From Solicola gregarius (GTDB taxonomy: Bacteria > Actinomycetota > Actinomycetes > Propionibacteriales > Nocardioidaceae): a DNA stretch of 64,000 bases. Positions 41,269 through 50,181 of this stretch are shown one piece after another. The position numbers and the translations under genes are program-made. Position 1 is the first letter of the stretch; each line of letters begins with the position of its first letter. The notes beneath the pieces were generated by a model. That model searched no databases and was not told where the DNA came from. It saw only the letters and a list, made by a program, of their open reading frames with translations. The stretch lies in NCBI RefSeq assembly GCF_025790165.1, contig NZ_CP094970.1, forward strand, positions 992,001 to 1,056,000, written 5' to 3'.

Positions 41269-42222
41269 GTGCGCGAGACATCGGCGCGGCTGCTGGCCCT
41301 CCTCGGACTCCTGCAGACCCGGGGCACCTGGGCCGGGCCGGAGCTCGCCGCGAAGATCGACGTGGGCGAACGCACGCTACGCAAGGACATCGAGCGTCTA
41401 CGTGAGCTCGGCTACCCGATCGAGGCCGTCCGCGGTCCGTCCGGCGGTTACCGACTCGGCGACCACGGAAGGCTACCGCCGCTCCTGCTCGACGACGACG
41501 AGGCCGTCGCGGTTGCGATCGGGCTCGGTGCGGCACGCGGCGTACCCGGCGTCGAGGAGACGAGCACGCTCGCGCTGACCAAGCTCGAGGACGTGCTTCC
41601 CGACCGCCTGCGCCGGCGCGTACGCGCACTTCACGACAGCACCGACCTCGGGCCGGCAAACACGGGCACGAACGTCGAGGACCCGCCCGTCGACCCGATG
41701 CTGCTCTCCGAGCTGGCCACCGCGATCCGCGATCACGTCGGGATCCGGTTCTTCTACGGCGAGCCCGAGGAGCCGGTCGAGGCCGACCCGTATCGCCTCG
41801 TCAGCTGGCACCAGCGCTGGTACGTCGTGGCCCGCCGCAAGGACGCGGACTGGCAGGCGTTTCGGGCAGACTGGATGACGCTTCGCGTACCCGGCGGGCC
41901 GCGGTTCGCACCCGATCCGCTCGAGGGCGAGGACTACGCGTCTTTCGTCCTCCGCGAGGTCGCGTCGAGCGGCTGGAACGTCCACGCACGGATCGCCGTC
42001 GACGCGCCCGCCGACGAGGTGCTCTCCCGCGTCCATGCCGCGGTCGGCGTGGTCGAGGAGGTCGACCGAGAGCACTGCGTACTCGTGACCGGAGCCGACA
42101 GCCTCGAGACAGTCGCGGTCTGGATCGGCATGCTCGGCCTGGACTTCCATGTCACCGAGCCGCCCGCGCTGGTCGAGCACGTACGCGCGCTCGGCCGGCG
42201 ATACCGTCGTGCTCTGCCGTGA
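41269..42222 (+). CDS. HTH-WYL domain transcriptional regulator
   Basis: The GTG at 41269 follows GAGGAG and gives 317 residues. An N-terminal winged helix (RLLALLGLLQTRGTWAGPELAAKIDVGERTLRKDIERLRELGYPI) is followed by a WYL domain (about residues 135-220, including YRLVSWHQRWYVVARR) and the C-terminal WCX extension. WYL proteins sense nucleotides or oligonucleotides in several systems, including DNA damage and phage defence. Here it is divergent from the epoxide hydrolase with an 80-base gap, so local control is the simplest reading. Confidence 0.9.
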   Translation: MRETSARLLALLGLLQTRGTWAGPELAAKIDVGERTLRKDIERLRELGYPIEAVRGPSGGYRLGDHGRLPPLLLDDDEAVAVAIGLGAARGVPGVEETSTLALTKLEDVLPDRLRRRVRALHDSTDLGPANTGTNVEDPPVDPMLLSELATAIRDHVGIRFFYGEPEEPVEADPYRLVSWHQRWYVVARRKDADWQAFRADWMTLRVPGGPRFAPDPLEGEDYASFVLREVASSGWNVHARIAVDAPADEVLSRVHAAVGVVEEVDREHCVLVTGADSLETVAVWIGMLGLDFHVTEPPALVEHVRALGRRYRRALP

Positions 42223-42239
42223 GTTCAGTGTCTACCTCG

Positions 42240-43157
42240 TCAGTGCGCGAACGCGCTGTCCATGCTGTCGAGCACCTCGTTGGCGGCGAGGATGCCGATG
42301 CCGGTGATCAGGTCGTCGTCGATCTGGCCGGTCCGACCGTCCTCGACCGCGTCGAGGTTCGTCCACAAACCGCTCTTGGTGATCGCGGCCTGCTCGGTGT
42401 CCTCGGCGGCGCCGTACGTCGAGGTGAGAAGGTAGTCGGCGTCGGCGAGGCCCAGCTTCTCTGGTGAGAGCTCGACGAAGGTGTCCGCGCCCCTCGCGGG
42501 CTCCGGCACCTGCGCTCCGACATCGGCGGTGATGACGCCCGAGAACGACTTGTCGGAGTAGAGCCGGGTCTGGTCGGGCACGAACCGGACGAGGCTGATG
42601 ACGGTGTCGTCGGGGAGCGCCTTGTCCACCCGCGCCGCCTTCGCTTCGTACGCGGCCATCAGGTCCGCTGCCTTGCCCTCCAGGCCGAGGGCCTCCGCAT
42701 GGAGCCGGAAGTTCTGCTTCCACGGGTAGCCGACGTTCTCGGAGAAGACGGTCGGCGCGATATCCGACAGCTGGTCGTACAGCGCCTCGTGGCGCACCTT
42801 GCTGGACAGGATCACGTCCGGTTCGAGTGCGGCGATCTTCTCGAGGTTCGGTTCGGTGATCGTCCCGACCGGCTCGATTCCGTCGGTGCGATCGCCGAGA
42901 TAGCCGAGGAACTCGGAGTCGACATCGGTCGTCACGGCTCCGACGGGGGTCACGCCGAGCGCGAGCGCGTCGTCGAGCTCGCCCGTGTCGAGTACGACCA
43001 CCCGCTCAGGCCGCTCGGGCACCTCGACCGGACCGTTCGCGGTGTCGACGGTGCGGGTCCGCGCTGCGGAGTCCGAGGTGTCGTCCAAACCCCCGCAGGC
43101 GGCGATTCCGAGTAAGAGCAGGCAAGCGGCGATCGTCGCGCCGAGCCGATGGGTCAT
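42240..43157 (-). CDS. iron-siderophore-binding lipoprotein (FecB/FhuD-like)
   Basis: The ATG at 43157 lies eight bases after AAGGAG; the GTG six bases earlier is too near. The product has 305 residues with lipobox IAAC in AACLLLLGIAACGG. The rest is a class III (two-lobe, helical-linker) binding protein, with PERPERVVVLDTGELDDALALGVTPVG and the LEKIAALEPDVILSS segment. It should deliver a ferric siderophore to an ABC importer; no permease or ATPase is adjacent. A 19-bp iron box precedes it, so iron starvation should induce it. Confidence 0.93.
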   Translation of the reverse strand: MTHRLGATIAACLLLLGIAACGGLDDTSDSAARTRTVDTANGPVEVPERPERVVVLDTGELDDALALGVTPVGAVTTDVDSEFLGYLGDRTDGIEPVGTITEPNLEKIAALEPDVILSSKVRHEALYDQLSDIAPTVFSENVGYPWKQNFRLHAEALGLEGKAADLMAAYEAKAARVDKALPDDTVISLVRFVPDQTRLYSDKSFSGVITADVGAQVPEPARGADTFVELSPEKLGLADADYLLTSTYGAAEDTEQAAITKSGLWTNLDAVEDGRTGQIDDDLITGIGILAANEVLDSMDSAFAH

Positions 43158-43172
43158 GTTCACCTCTCCTTG

Positions 43173-43191
43173 TTAGGTGAGGCTTACTCAA
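43173..43191. promoter_or_regulatory. iron box (DmdR/IdeR type)
   Basis: TTAGGTGAGGCTTACTCAA matches the IdeR/DmdR1 consensus TTAGGTTAGGCTAACCTAA at 15 of 19 positions. It lies 15 bases upstream of the siderophore-binding lipoprotein start. Confidence 0.85.
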
Positions 43192-43209
43192 TCAGATCGC
43201 CGGTCGGCT

Positions 43210-44136
43210 TCAGAGTTGGGGCACGACCTTGTCCGCAACCAGCTCGAGGTGGTCGAGGTCGTCGAGGTCGAGGACCTGCAGGTACATCCGCTGCGAGTCG
43301 GCGGCAGCGAACTCGCCGATCCGGTCGACGATCTCGCCCGGCGTACCCGCGAGCCCGTCGCGTCGCAGCTCGCCGGCGTCGCGGCCGATCCGCTCCGCTC
43401 GGCGGCGTACCTCGGCATCGTCGGCGCCGCAGCACAGGACGAGCGCGTTCGAGTACGTGAGTGTGTCCGCGTCTCGGCCGGCCGCCGTACACGCCTCGCG
43501 TACCCGCCCGAACTGCGTCCGTGTCTCCTCGACAGAGACGAACGGAAGGTTGAACTCGTCGGCGTAGCGCGCCGCCAGCGCGGGCGTACGCCGGGCGCCC
43601 TTACCGCCGATCAGCACGGGTGGCCGCGGCGCCTGGACCGGCTTCGGCAGTGCAGGCGAGTCCTCGACCGGGTAGTGCTCTCCGTCGTAGGAGAAGCGCT
43701 CGCCGAGCGGCGTCTCCCACAGCCCGGTGACCACCGCGAGCGACTCCTCGAGCCGATCGAACCGTTCGCGTACGCCCGGGAACGGGATGGCGTACGCGCG
43801 GTGCTCCGCCTCGTACCAGCCGGCGCCGATGCCGAGCTCTACCCGGCCGCCGCTCATCTGGTCGACCTGGGCGACGGTGATCGCGAGCGGGCCCGGCAAC
43901 CGGAACGTCGCCGACGTCATCAGGGTGCCCAGGCGGATGGTGGAGGTCTCGCGTGCGAGCCCGGCGAGCGTCGTCCACGCGTCGGTCGGGCCCGGCAGCC
44001 CTTCGGTGCCCATGCCGAGGTAGTGGTCGGAGCGGAAGAACGCGCCGAAGCCGAACGACTCGGCGGCGCGGGCCACCCGAAGGAGGTCGTCGTACGTCGC
44101 GCCCTGCTGCGGCTCGGTGAAGATTCGTAGATCCAT
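43210..44136 (-). CDS. LLM-class F420-dependent oxidoreductase
   Basis: The 308-residue protein belongs to the luciferase-like monooxygenase fold. Typical features are MDLRIFTEPQQGATYDDLLRVARAAE at the start, SDHYLGMG, LARETSTIRLGTLMTSATFRLPGPLAI, and GRVELGIGAGWYEAEHRAYAIPFP. It best resembles the TIGR03560 group of F420-dependent actinobacterial enzymes. F420 use is inferred from the family. The substrate is unknown. It ends 19 bases from the iron box and may read through toward the lipoprotein gene. Confidence 0.9.
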   Translation of the reverse strand: MDLRIFTEPQQGATYDDLLRVARAAESFGFGAFFRSDHYLGMGTEGLPGPTDAWTTLAGLARETSTIRLGTLMTSATFRLPGPLAITVAQVDQMSGGRVELGIGAGWYEAEHRAYAIPFPGVRERFDRLEESLAVVTGLWETPLGERFSYDGEHYPVEDSPALPKPVQAPRPPVLIGGKGARRTPALAARYADEFNLPFVSVEETRTQFGRVREACTAAGRDADTLTYSNALVLCCGADDAEVRRRAERIGRDAGELRRDGLAGTPGEIVDRIGEFAAADSQRMYLQVLDLDDLDHLELVADKVVPQL

Positions 44137-44157
44137 GGCCCCACCTTGCCGTATGGG

Positions 44158-44772
44158 CTAAGCCGCAGGACCACCGGCGAGCATCCAGCCACCGAGGCCG
44201 AGCATCATCGCGGCGATCATCGCGTCCAGGATCCGCCAGGCGCGCGGCCGGGAGAACAGCGGGCCGAGCAGGCGTGCTCCCCAGCCGAGCGACACGAACC
44301 ACGTCAGGCTCGCGGCGACCGCGCCCGCACCGAACCACCACTGCTCGCCGGAACGATATTGGTTGGCGATCGAACCGAGCGTGAGCACCGTGTCCAGGTA
44401 GACGTGCGGGTTCAGGAACGTGAGCCCGAGGCAGGTCAGCACCACGACGCGTAAGGACGCTCGCTGTCCTCCGGACGCGACCAGCTCGGCCGGCCGCATC
44501 GCGCGACGAGCGGCGAGAACGCCGTAACACAACAGGAACGCCGCACCGGCGTACCGCACCGCCTCGAACGCCGTCGGGTACGCGCGCAGCGGCTCGCCGA
44601 GGCCGACGATGCCGACACTGATCAGCAGCATGTCGGCGCCGGCGCACACGACCACGACCGCCGCGACGTACTCGCGACGCAGCCCTTGGCGCAGGACGTA
44701 CGCGTTCTGCGCGCCGATGGCGATGATGAGTCCGGCCGACGTGGCGAAGCCGATCAGGAAAGCGAGGTTCAC
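44158..44772 (-). CDS. lysE: LysE/ArgO-family amino-acid exporter
   Basis: I place the start at the GTG at 44772 (NLAFLIGFATSAGLIIAIGAQNAYVLRQGL), 204 residues; GTG codons at 44790/44793 are alternatives. Six helices and the family signature IAIGAQNAYVLRQG and FLNPHVYLDT are present. The protein exports basic amino acids (lysine, arginine) under proton motive force. A divergent LysG/ArgP regulator and an intergenic palindrome complete the classic lysine/arginine-excess export module. Confidence 0.92.
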   Translation of the reverse strand: MNLAFLIGFATSAGLIIAIGAQNAYVLRQGLRREYVAAVVVVCAGADMLLISVGIVGLGEPLRAYPTAFEAVRYAGAAFLLCYGVLAARRAMRPAELVASGGQRASLRVVVLTCLGLTFLNPHVYLDTVLTLGSIANQYRSGEQWWFGAGAVAASLTWFVSLGWGARLLGPLFSRPRAWRILDAMIAAMMLGLGGWMLAGGPAA

Positions 44773-44807
44773 TCCCCGAGCATCGCCCACCACCCGCCTA
44801 CAGTCCA

Positions 44808-44833
44808 GCTAATGTTTCTTCACTGCCATTAGC
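44808..44833. promoter_or_regulatory. candidate LysG/ArgP operator
   Basis: GCTAATG-N12-CATTAGC has perfect 7-bp arms in the 69-base gap between lysE and lysG. LysR-type proteins bind such interrupted palindromes. It ends eight bases before the lysG ATG. Confidence 0.65.
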
Positions 44834-44841
44834 CTGGCTTC

Positions 44842-45724
44842 ATGCACTGGGACCGCCATCAGATCGCCGCGCTCGCGTCCGTCGTTCGTACCGGCAGCTT
44901 CGACGCCGCCGCGCGCGATCTGCACATCACGCCATCGGCCGTGAGCCAACGGGTCAAGGCGCTCGAGAACGCCGCCGGTCAGGTCCTCGTGCGCCGCGGA
45001 CGACCGGCGGTCGCGACGGAAGCCGGGCAGGTGCTGATCCGGCTCAGCGGCCAGACCGAGCTGCTCGAACGCGAGGCCGCCGCGGAGCTTCGCGGCAGCG
45101 ACGACGCGCCCGTACGCGTGGCCGTCGCCGTCAACGCCGACTCCCTTTCTGCATGGTTCCTCCCCGTGCTGCCCGCCGTGGCGGGGCGGCACGACGTCAC
45201 CTTCGATGTCCACAAGGAGGACGAGGGGGGCGTCCGCGGAGCTGCTGCGCGACGGTTCGGTGATGGCCGCCGTCACTGCCGAGCCCACGCCTGTGCAGGG
45301 TTGCGCCGCCGTACGCCTCGGCGCGATGAGGTACTTGCCGATGGCATCGCGCGACTTCTGCGACCGCTACCTCGGTGGCCCGCTCGGTGCGTCGCTGGCG
45401 AAGGCGCCGATGCTGAACTTCAACCGCAAGGACGCCTTGCAGACCAGCTACCTGCGGTCGGTCACCAGACGCTCCGCCTACCCGCCGACGCATTTCCTGC
45501 CATCGTCGGCGGCTTTCAGCGAGGCCGTCCGCATGGGACTCGGCTGGGGTCTCGTCCCCGAGCCGGACCTGCGACCCGACGACGACGCGCCCGGCGGCCT
45601 CGTACGCCTCGACGACCGGCACGTCGACGTACCGCTGTACTGGCAGCACTGGCGGGTCGAGTCGGCATTGCTGCGCACGCTCACCGAGGAGGTACGCGCG
45701 CACGCCGAGGCGGCGTTGCACTAG
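44842..45724 (+). pseudogene. lysG: LysR-type regulator LysG/ArgP, frameshifted
   Basis: From the ATG at 44842 the frame encodes the LysR helix-turn-helix (GSFDAAARDLHITPSAVSQRVKALE) and the effector-domain start through FDVHKEDEG. The sequence then continues in another frame as ASAELLRDGSVMAAVTAEPTPVQGC, the ArgP/LysG signature, to a stop at 45722-45724. A run of six G at 45225-45230, where five are needed, explains the shift. Repaired length is about 293 residues. Effector should be lysine or arginine. The break lies in a homopolymer, so a sequence error is likely. Confidence 0.87.
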
Positions 45725-45755
45725 TGCCCTGCAGGACACTAGCAGCGCTGAAGGC

Positions 45756-47126
<1,371 letters not shown>

Positions 47127-47215
47127 ACCGACACCTTACGGCTCCCGGATTTCGGTGCCGCAGCGCCGGAGTAATCTGCTCCCATTTCCTTGCCCGATCG
47201 GGCATCATCGAAGGT

Positions 47216-48178
47216 ATGGGGACATCTCGGGCGGCGGCGCGGAGGCTCGCGACGGCCGCTGCGTACGGTGGAGGAAGCGTCGGGCTGCTCGGTGGCGCGC
47301 TCTGGGGCGTGATGAAGACCGAGGCATCCCTGGCCCGCAAGACGATCGGCGACGCAACGGGCAAGCCGCCGTCGGGCGACGGAGTGTACGGGCGCGAGCT
47401 CATGGGCGACGTGATCGACTTCGCGATGCTCGGTGACTCCGCGGGCGCCGGGTACGGCGTCGCCAGCGGCCTCGACACACCGGCCGCACTGATCGGCGAG
47501 GCGCTCTCCAACATCACCGGTCACCCGGTACGCGCGGCGTGCCACGCATTCGTCGGCGCACAGACCTCGGACCTCGATGGCCAGATCGACCGCGCGCTCG
47601 CGTACGAGCCGAAGGTCGCCGCGATCGTCGTCGGCACGAACGACGTCACACACGCGGTACCCCCTGCCGAGTCGGTCCGCCGGCTCGGCGCCGCAGTCCG
47701 GCGACTGCGCGATGCCGGCTGCGAGGTGGTGGTGGGCACCTGCCCGGACCTCGGCACCATCGAGCCGTTGCGCCAGCCGCTGCGCTCGTTCGCCCGGGCG
47801 TGGAGCCGTCATCTCGCGGCCCGCCAGACCGTGGCGGTCGTCGAGGCCGGCGGGAGCTCGGTGTCGCTCGGCAGCCTGCTCGGGCACGACTTCGCGATCG
47901 CACCCGACGAGTTCTTCAGTGACGACAGGTTCCACCCGTCGGAGACGGGGTACGTCAGCATGGTCACGGCGATGCTGCCGGCGATCGCCCGCGCCGGCGG
48001 GGTCGACGACGAGGACGACGAGGCGCTCGCGTACACCCCGGGAACGGTCCTCCCGGTGTCGTTCGCCGCAAAGCGAGCCGCCCACCAGTCGGGCACCGAG
48101 GTGTCGGGCGCGATGGTGGGCGGCAGGAGTCGCGGGCCACGTGGACGGTGGGCCGCGATCCGTCGGCTGCGGGGCTGA
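47216..48178 (+). CDS. SGNH/GDSL-family esterase or lipase
   Basis: The ATG at 47216 gives 320 residues. An N-terminal hydrophobic stretch (AAYGGGSVGLLGGALWGV) could be a signal anchor. SGNH blocks are visible: GDSAGAGYG (block I, nucleophile Ser), VGTNDVTHAV (block III, GxND), and the DRFHPSETGY motif with the catalytic Asp and His (block V). The Cbs-adjacent, divergent placement is similar to mycobacterial Rv1075c, an esterase. Natural substrate unknown; envelope lipids are plausible. Confidence 0.9.
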   Translation: MGTSRAAARRLATAAAYGGGSVGLLGGALWGVMKTEASLARKTIGDATGKPPSGDGVYGRELMGDVIDFAMLGDSAGAGYGVASGLDTPAALIGEALSNITGHPVRAACHAFVGAQTSDLDGQIDRALAYEPKVAAIVVGTNDVTHAVPPAESVRRLGAAVRRLRDAGCEVVVGTCPDLGTIEPLRQPLRSFARAWSRHLAARQTVAVVEAGGSSVSLGSLLGHDFAIAPDEFFSDDRFHPSETGYVSMVTAMLPAIARAGGVDDEDDEALAYTPGTVLPVSFAAKRAAHQSGTEVSGAMVGGRSRGPRGRWAAIRRLRG

Positions 48179-48181
48179 CGG

Positions 48182-49021
48182 TCAGTCGTTGCCGGCGAAG
48201 ATCGCCGCGATGCGCAACATCTCGATGTAGATCCAGACCAACGTGACGGTCAGTCCGAACGCGGCCCGCCACGACTCGCTCTCCGGCAGGCCCGCGGCGA
48301 CACCGCGCTCGACGAAGTCGAAGTCGAGGATCAGGCACAGCACGCCGATCACGACCGCGGCGCAGCTCACCAGGAGTCCGAACGTGTCGAAGTCACGGAA
48401 CCCGAAGTCGGCGCCGAACAGGCTCATCACGAAGTTCAGCAGCGCAAGGGCGACGAAGCCGAACAGGGCCGCCATGACGCCGCGACGGAACTTCTCGGTG
48501 ACCTTGATGTTGAAGACCTTGTAGACCGTGAGCGTCCCGGCGAAGGCCGCGATCGTGCCGAGTACCGCCTGCAGCACGATCGAGGAGTCGCCGCCGATGA
48601 ACGAGACGATCATCTTCGAGAACGCGCCGATGAACACGCCTTCGACGACCGCGTACGCGATCACCAGCGGCGGGCTGATCACTCGCTTGAACGAGTTGAC
48701 CATCGCCAGGGCGAAACCGGCGATGGCGCCGCCCATGGCGAGCATGTACGTGAGGTTGACGGCGTCCTGGTCGACATCCGCGCCGTCGACGAGCGGCCCG
48801 ATGAACCACCAAGTCGCGAACGCGGCGAGCGCGGCAACGGTCAACGTGATCGCGGTCTTCTGCACGACCGTCTCGACCGTCATCGGCTGGATCTGGGGCG
48901 GGGCGCCGTGATCGCCGAGATCCAACGACCACGACGACGGATCGGTGTAGCCGGGCGTCGACTGGGCGCTTCGGCCGTTGAACCCGTCGCTTCGAGCGAA
49001 TACCGGGTTGTTGCTCTGCAT
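48182..49021 (-). CDS. Bax inhibitor-1/YccA-family membrane protein
   Basis: The ATG at 49021 follows GGAGGAATC and gives 279 residues. After a hydrophilic N-terminal region of about 60 residues come seven helices typical of the family: KTAITLTVAALAAFATWWFIGPLV, LTYMLAMGGAIAGFALAMVNS, ISPPLVIAYAVVEGVFIGAFSKM and onward to the C-terminal ILDFDFVERGV and WRAAFGLTVTLVWIYIEMLRI. The di-aspartate pH/calcium-sensing region is represented by DFDFVE. BI-1 relatives are pH-gated leak channels or stress proteins. Function in actinobacteria is unproven. Confidence 0.92.
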   Translation of the reverse strand: MQSNNPVFARSDGFNGRSAQSTPGYTDPSSWSLDLGDHGAPPQIQPMTVETVVQKTAITLTVAALAAFATWWFIGPLVDGADVDQDAVNLTYMLAMGGAIAGFALAMVNSFKRVISPPLVIAYAVVEGVFIGAFSKMIVSFIGGDSSIVLQAVLGTIAAFAGTLTVYKVFNIKVTEKFRRGVMAALFGFVALALLNFVMSLFGADFGFRDFDTFGLLVSCAAVVIGVLCLILDFDFVERGVAAGLPESESWRAAFGLTVTLVWIYIEMLRIAAIFAGND

Positions 49022-49143
49022 GATTCCTCCGTCAGGGAACGATCCCACGGTCGGGCGGGTCTCCACCCTATCCAACGCGCGACTCACCGCGATGAATCCC
49101 CGCAGCAACTAGGAGATGAACGCAACGAGTTTTCCGGTCTGGC

Positions 49144-49683
49144 CTACGAGATCGGGTTGTACGCCATCACCTGTGGGTTGTTCTTCGACCCTGCGATGTC
49201 GCAGACGATCGTGACCGTCTGGCCGCCCTTCATCTTCACGTCGGCAGTGGCGACGACATTGTGACCGCCGGAGTCGAAGGAGACCGCGTCGATCGCCGGC
49301 CAGGTGTCCTTGGGATCGACGTCTTCGCAGGTGTCGAGCACGACCTGTGCGTCGATCGGGAGGTCATCCGGGTCGTCGGGCTCATCGGACTCGAGGTCGT
49401 CGGGAATCGCGCCGTTGTCGTCGCTGTCGTCGTCGGACTGCCCGTCGTCGTCGCCCTCGTCGTGGTCTCCGTGGTCGCCGTGGTCCTTGTCCTTGCCGCG
49501 CCCGTCGTCATCAGCATCGTCGTCGGGGCTCTCGGCCGGCTCGGACGTGTCGTCGTCCGTCGTCGAGTCGGTCTGGGTGGTGGTCTCGTCGTTCGTCGGC
49601 TCGTCGTCGGAGTCGCCTCCACACGCTGTGGCGGTGAACGCCAACAGGGCGGCGGCGATGACGGCGGACAGGCGGCGTCCCAT
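49144..49683 (-). CDS. Asp-rich lipoprotein of unknown function
   Basis: The ATG at 49683 follows GAGAGG and gives 179 residues. A lipoprotein signal with lipobox TATACGG is followed by about 80 residues of extremely acidic low-complexity sequence (TTTQTDSTTDDDTSEPAESP and a His-Asp-Gly stretch, DHGDHGDHDEGDDDG). A folded C-terminal region of about 70 residues follows with two cysteines (VVLDTCEDV, VTIVCDIAG) that could form a disulfide. The tract may bind cations or act as a flexible spacer across the wall. The upstream region carries the 42-nt palindrome and repeat tract shared with the HNH genes. Confidence 0.8.
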   Translation of the reverse strand: MGRRLSAVIAAALLAFTATACGGDSDDEPTNDETTTQTDSTTDDDTSEPAESPDDDADDDGRGKDKDHGDHGDHDEGDDDGQSDDDSDDNGAIPDDLESDEPDDPDDLPIDAQVVLDTCEDVDPKDTWPAIDAVSFDSGGHNVVATADVKMKGGQTVTIVCDIAGSKNNPQVMAYNPIS

Positions 49684-49807
49684 GGGACCTCTCTTCGGGC
49701 GTACGGGCAACGGAAACGTCCACCAGCGTAGAGCAGAGCCCGAACCGCGGTCGATCCGTCCGCGGTGGCGGGCGGGTCCGGTCAGATGCCCAGTGGAATC
49801 GTGGCAA

Positions 49808-49849
49808 GAATGTTCTTTTGACCGGTCCTGGCCGGTCAAAGGAACATTC
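49808..49849. repeat. 42-nt hairpin upstream of the acidic lipoprotein gene
   Basis: GAATGTTCTTTTGACCGG and CCGGTCAAAGGAACATTC pair at 17 of 18 positions (the odd pair is a G-T wobble) around a 6-base loop. Total length is 42 bases, as for the HNH-leader hairpins. It ends 124 bases before the lipoprotein ATG, also close to the 122 bases at HNH copy 1. The stem sequence itself is different. Confidence 0.8.
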
Positions 49850-50110
49850 CCTCGTCGCGGCACGACGAGGCCGGCAGCCCAGCGCGCAGGAAGCCGATAG
49901 GTGGAACCGACGGTGCGGGAAAGCCGACAGACGACGGCCGCCACCCGCGTACCTCCGTCTGCGCAGCAACCGAAGGAGAGGGAAACCCGATAGGTGGAAC
50001 CGAAGGAGCGCGAAACCCGATAGGCGCCGGCCGGTAGGCCGGGAGAACCGACGGCGAACCCGAGCCGACTGCGCACCTGCGTCGTCGCCGCGGCCGACCC
50101 GCAGCACCAG
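49850..50110. repeat. repeat tract at the lipoprotein/paaN boundary
   Basis: There is no gene in 49684-50181. GAAACCCGATAGG occurs at 49982 and 50012 (period 30), with a related GAAGCCGATAGGTGGAACC at 49890. The minus strand also has GTCGGCTTTCCC (about 49916-49927) preceded by GCGGGTGGC and GCAGAC, the same order of words as the HNH leaders. Similarity is clear but imperfect. Confidence 0.65.
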
Positions 50111-50119
50111 CCACCTTGC

Positions 50120-50135
50120 CCGACCGATCGGTCGG
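50120..50135. promoter_or_regulatory. candidate PaaR (TetR) operator before paaN
   Basis: CCGACCGATCGGTCGG is a perfect 16-nt palindrome 46 bases upstream of the paaN ATG. A related palindrome with the same CCGACCGA core precedes paaA (61057-61080). Both fit TetR-type paa repressor sites. Confidence 0.7.
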
Positions 50136-50181
50136 TTCTATGCTGCGAGGCGACGGCAACTTTCCCGACCCGAAGGACCAC

